DNA from: Acidobacteriota bacterium
GTDB lineage: Bacteria > Acidobacteriota > Terriglobia > Terriglobales > Acidobacteriaceae
Length of the DNA stretch: 9,183 bases
Direction of reading: 5' to 3'
Assembly: GCA_021811745.1 (NCBI GenBank)
Contig: JAJZNH010000382.1
Location: 1 to 9,183, forward strand
The position numbers and the translations under genes were made by a program. The notes under the pieces were generated by a model. The model had not been told where the DNA came from and ran no database searches. It worked only from the letters and a program-made list of their open reading frames with translations. This document shows, piece after piece, positions 7,489 through 9,183 of this stretch. Positions within the stretch are counted from its first letter, which is position 1. The number at the start of each line of letters is the position of its first letter.

Positions 7489-7512
7489 CGGCCGTTGAAC
7501 GCACTCGATCCT
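7459..7512 (+). terminator. Nested hairpin across the GH144-type stop codon
   Basis: AGGATCGAGT (7459-7468) and ACTCGATCCT (7503-7512) are perfect 10-bp inverted arms enclosing the TAG at 7486-7488. Inside them CGGCC (7476-7480) pairs with GGCCG (7490-7494). No T-run follows, so this is not a canonical intrinsic terminator. It may be a processing or stabilising structure, or part of a factor-dependent terminator. Confidence 0.45.
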
Positions 7513-7520
7513 GTCGTTGT

Positions 7521-7570
7521 CGAGAGAGTTGTGGACGCCTCCCATCAATGCTGACGAGCCATCTCTCTCG
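7521..7570 (+). repeat. Inverted repeat in the convergent gap after the GH144-type gene
   Basis: CGAGAGAG (7521-7528) and CTCTCTCG (7563-7570) are perfect 8-bp arms with a 34-nt loop, followed by CTTTG. It may be a weak terminator between the convergent genes. An alternative CTCGA/TCGAG pairing (7504-7508 with 7520-7524) competes with it and with the stop-codon hairpin. The remainder of 7489-7677 shows no credible gene. Confidence 0.3.
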
Positions 7571-7677
7571 CTTTGAACAACACCGGCCTGTCCCTGACGT
7601 GTGAAAAAGACGTGCAAGGAGCGGCCCGAGTTGAGCGGGAAAGAAGGATCTGCGCGAGAGAAGGCAGGCTTTACCGT

Positions 7678-7932
7678 TCAGTCACCGGCCGGGGCACGCG
7701 GGTCCAAGCGGGTTTTGGCGCGATCGAGAAAGAGCCTCATGCGCAGCGCCTCGGCGCGCTCCGCTGCTACCAGCCGCATCTGCCTGCGGATATGGCTGGC
7801 GTCTTTGAGCAGCGCCAACTGTGCTTCGTCGATTACGGCGTCCCGCTCCAGACGCTCAATCCGTTCCTCAATACTGCGGCGAAACCGTGGGCTGATTTCA
7901 TAGCCATCGCAGGCGGCGTCGCCGGTCATCAT
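7678..7932 (-). CDS. Small charged helical protein of unknown function (84 aa)
   Basis: I do not recognise a family. The ATG at 7932 is preceded by CGGAGG with a 9-nt gap from GGAGG, a good ribosome-binding site. Codons are mostly G/C-ending, as expected for a real gene in this DNA. Residues 16-75 are strongly charged and probably helical: RFRRSIEERIERLERD (16-31) has coiled-coil-like spacing, and a second Arg-rich amphipathic stretch follows (49-77). There is no signal peptide or membrane segment, so it should be cytoplasmic. It is convergent with the GH144-type gene and lies behind the probable terminator of the gene at 8157-9113, so it is likely transcribed alone. The longer opposite-strand frame over the same bases reads as low-quality shadow sequence. 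Existence is fairly likely; function is unknown. Confidence 0.6.
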   Translation of the reverse strand: MMTGDAACDGYEISPRFRRSIEERIERLERDAVIDEAQLALLKDASHIRRQMRLVAAERAEALRMRLFLDRAKTRLDPRAPAGD

Positions 7933-8156
7933 GCCAAGACACCTCCGGGCCGAATGAATGAACAGACTGCCATAGGTCGAAATTTTTTCCGGACGAGCCT
8001 CAAGCTTTTCCAGCCTTTGCCGATATTAACGAGAACCCATTTTCTGCCGCCAGATTACGGAAACGCGGCACAAACGTAACGGACTGTACAAAAATGAGAC
8101 CGGGCGTCACCGCTCCCGCTACACCAGTCCGCTCATGTCCTGCCTCAAGTTTCGCC
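7933..8156. other. Intergenic region upstream of the 84-aa gene
   Basis: These 224 bp hold the terminator-like hairpin at 8090-8118 and, on the minus strand, a TAATAT -10-like hexamer (8023-8028) about 90 bases before the 84-aa gene. No matching -35 was convincing. Nothing else of note was seen. Confidence 0.35.
8090..8118 (-). terminator. Probable intrinsic terminator of the gene at 8157-9113
   Basis: Read on the minus strand, CGGG (8118-8115), a two-base AG bulge, CG, a GTGA tetraloop (GNRA type), CG and CCCG form a compact stem. It is followed after GTCTCA by five T (8094-8090). It starts 38 bases past the TAA stop. The stem is short, so efficiency is uncertain. Confidence 0.45.
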
Positions 8157-9113
8157 TTATTGCTGCGGAGCGGCTGCGACTCCGACGACCATCTGTGTTC
8201 CGGAGTCCAAATGAACGTTCTTCTTTGTGGTCAAGAGTGTGCCGGAAACAGAGCCGGACGCGCTGCTGTCGAGGACTACGCCTGGGATTCCGGTGGTGTG
8301 CTCTCCAGGCGAAACCACTTCCGAGGATGCTCCGCGGATCGCGCCGCTCGTGTCTCCGGCCAGTTCGCTCGTATCGGCGGCAGCGGAACCGGCGGTGCGC
8401 ATGACATCGCCTCCGGTCGGACCCAGATTACCGCCGGGCTGACCAGCCGGATCTGCAACTCCGCCCACATTGGCTCCCGGTACAGCACTGCCGCCCATGC
8501 GGACACTGGCCGCCGCTCCTGGTCCCATCATCGGCCCGCCGCCTGTGGAGCTGCCGCTGCCCATGCGGCCACCGCCATTCATGGAAGGCCCTGCCTGACT
8601 CGCCATCGCATCTTCATTTTCCATCGCACGGGCAGCCAACTCCGCCCGGCTCGGTTCCACCGACTCGATCATCGACTGAATCGCCAGGGTTTGGCCTCCC
8701 CGGAGCTGGGCATGGTCAAAGACGATGCCAAGCTGCGAGGCCGGGCGCCCCGAACCACGGGTCTGTACTTCAGTCACATGGCCAATCAAGCGCGAGCCCT
8801 TGGGAATAACGACACCATCACCGGTCTTCATGCTTTGCTCAGTCTTGAGCACGACGCGATCACCTACCCTGGCGGATTTCGAGTCGAGATTGCCTTGCAG
8901 TTCGCCGGTGACTGGCCGCAACTGGAGAGGCCGCGCTGCCGCGGAGCCGTTTGCCTGCGCTCCCGCAGGATTTGCGCTGGCAGAGGCGCTGGTTTGATTT
9001 CCCATAACGGAGTCCGAGGCGCGCTGCTGAGCCGATGTCCCCACAAGCTGCGCCATAAACGGAATGCTCGAAAATGCGACCAGCAGCATTGCGAGCAGTT
9101 GGACTGTTTTCAT
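8157..9113 (-). CDS. Exported protein of unknown function with beta-rich core and Gly/Met/Ser-rich linker (318 aa)
   Basis: The start at 9113 (MKTVQLLAMLL) is chosen because GGAGG lies eight bases upstream; the ATG at 9128 would place the ribosome-binding site inside the coding sequence. Residues 1-21 are a signal peptide (likely cleavage FMA/Q). Residues 30-65 are Ala/Ser/Gln-rich. The core at about 66-154 reads as short beta strands: GDRVVLKTEQSMKTGDGV, IPKGSRLIGHVTEVQ and LGIVFDHAQLRGGQTLAIQS. Residues about 170-240 are low-complexity Gly/Met/Pro/Ser. The C-terminal part (276-318) regains order with GTLLTTKKNVHLDSGTQMVVGV. The IPKGSRLIG segment is loosely reminiscent of VirB10/TrbI-type proteins, but no transmembrane anchor or conjugation genes are present, so that is only a resemblance. 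I recall similar uncharacterised proteins in Acidobacteriota. It probably acts in the periplasm or outside the cell. No enzymatic motif was seen. Confidence 0.8.
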   Translation of the reverse strand: MKTVQLLAMLLVAFSSIPFMAQLVGTSAQQRASDSVMGNQTSASASANPAGAQANGSAAARPLQLRPVTGELQGNLDSKSARVGDRVVLKTEQSMKTGDGVVIPKGSRLIGHVTEVQTRGSGRPASQLGIVFDHAQLRGGQTLAIQSMIESVEPSRAELAARAMENEDAMASQAGPSMNGGGRMGSGSSTGGGPMMGPGAAASVRMGGSAVPGANVGGVADPAGQPGGNLGPTGGDVMRTAGSAAADTSELAGDTSGAIRGASSEVVSPGEHTTGIPGVVLDSSASGSVSGTLLTTKKNVHLDSGTQMVVGVAAAPQQ

Positions 9114-9183
9114 CGCAAGATCCTCCATTTTTGATTCACCCTTGCAGTCCCCGCGCCGCTGTGAAGACGTCGAACAATGGGTA
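9114..9183. other. Upstream end of the window
   Basis: This holds the GGAGG ribosome-binding site (9122-9126, minus strand) of the gene at 8157-9113, followed by sequence with no recognisable promoter, repeat or gene before the edge. Confidence 0.4.

Noticed and set aside
6682..7617. 311-codon minus-strand open frame opposite the GH144-type gene
   Set aside because: It is a shadow of the GH144-type gene; no export signal, motif or ribosome-binding site supports it.
7573..8079. 168-codon plus-strand open frame over the 84-aa minus gene
   Set aside because: The composition is irregular, it has no convincing ribosome-binding site, and it crosses the better supported minus gene and its promoter region.
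8157..9113. Conjugation or type IV secretion component (VirB10/TrbI)
   Set aside because: Only a short segment resembles it. The protein has a cleavable-type signal peptide rather than an inner-membrane anchor, and there are no neighbouring tra/trb/vir genes.
8094..9134. 346-codon plus-strand open frame
   Set aside because: It is antisense to the exported protein gene; the minus frame has the signal peptide, ribosome-binding site and ordered segments, and the plus frame is Arg/Ala/His-rich shadow sequence.

Overview
The window looks like a piece of an Acidobacteriota chromosome (Terriglobia/Acidobacteriales-like soil bacterium). This rests on protein style, not a database hit. It holds a giant SusD-less TonB-dependent receptor with an N-terminal carboxypeptidase-regulatory-like domain (Oar-like), several secreted glycoside hydrolases, moderately GC-rich DNA, and a secreted Gly/Met/Ala-rich protein of a type I associate with that phylum. 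No mobile element, CRISPR array, tRNA or rRNA is visible.

Layout. (1) 1-1212, minus: a secreted GH39 glycoside hydrolase, cut at the left edge so its C-terminus is missing. (2) 1439-5044, minus: the Oar-like TonB-dependent outer-membrane receptor, 1201 aa from the start preferred here. Its stop codon sits in a hairpin, with a second strong hairpin just downstream. (3) 5045-5322: a 278-bp divergent control region with two 13-bp near-identical direct repeats centred on CAATCG(A/G)TTG, 22 bp apart. They resemble LacI-family operators and overlap a plausible promoter. (4) 5323-7488, plus: a secreted three-domain enzyme with a C-terminal GH144-type ('glycoamylase', endo-beta-1,2-glucanase-like) catalytic domain. 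(5) 7678-7932, minus: a small charged, probably helical 84-aa protein of unknown function. (6) 8157-9113, minus: an exported 318-aa protein of unknown function with a beta-rich core, a low-complexity Gly/Met/Ser linker and a conserved-looking C-terminal segment, followed by a probable intrinsic terminator.

Working model (inference). Genes 1-3 form a small glycan-utilisation locus. The GH144-type enzyme cuts a beta-glucan (beta-1,2-glucan/sophorooligosaccharides are the best guess) outside the cytoplasm, the TonB receptor imports the oligosaccharides, and the GH39 enzyme trims side chains or ends. The palindromes in the shared intergenic region would let one sugar-responsive LacI-type repressor, not encoded here, control both arms. 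Genes 5 and 6 look unrelated to this locus. The most notable items are the paired operator-like sites, the stop-codon hairpins at the ends of both divergent genes, and the uncharacterised secreted protein at 8157-9113.
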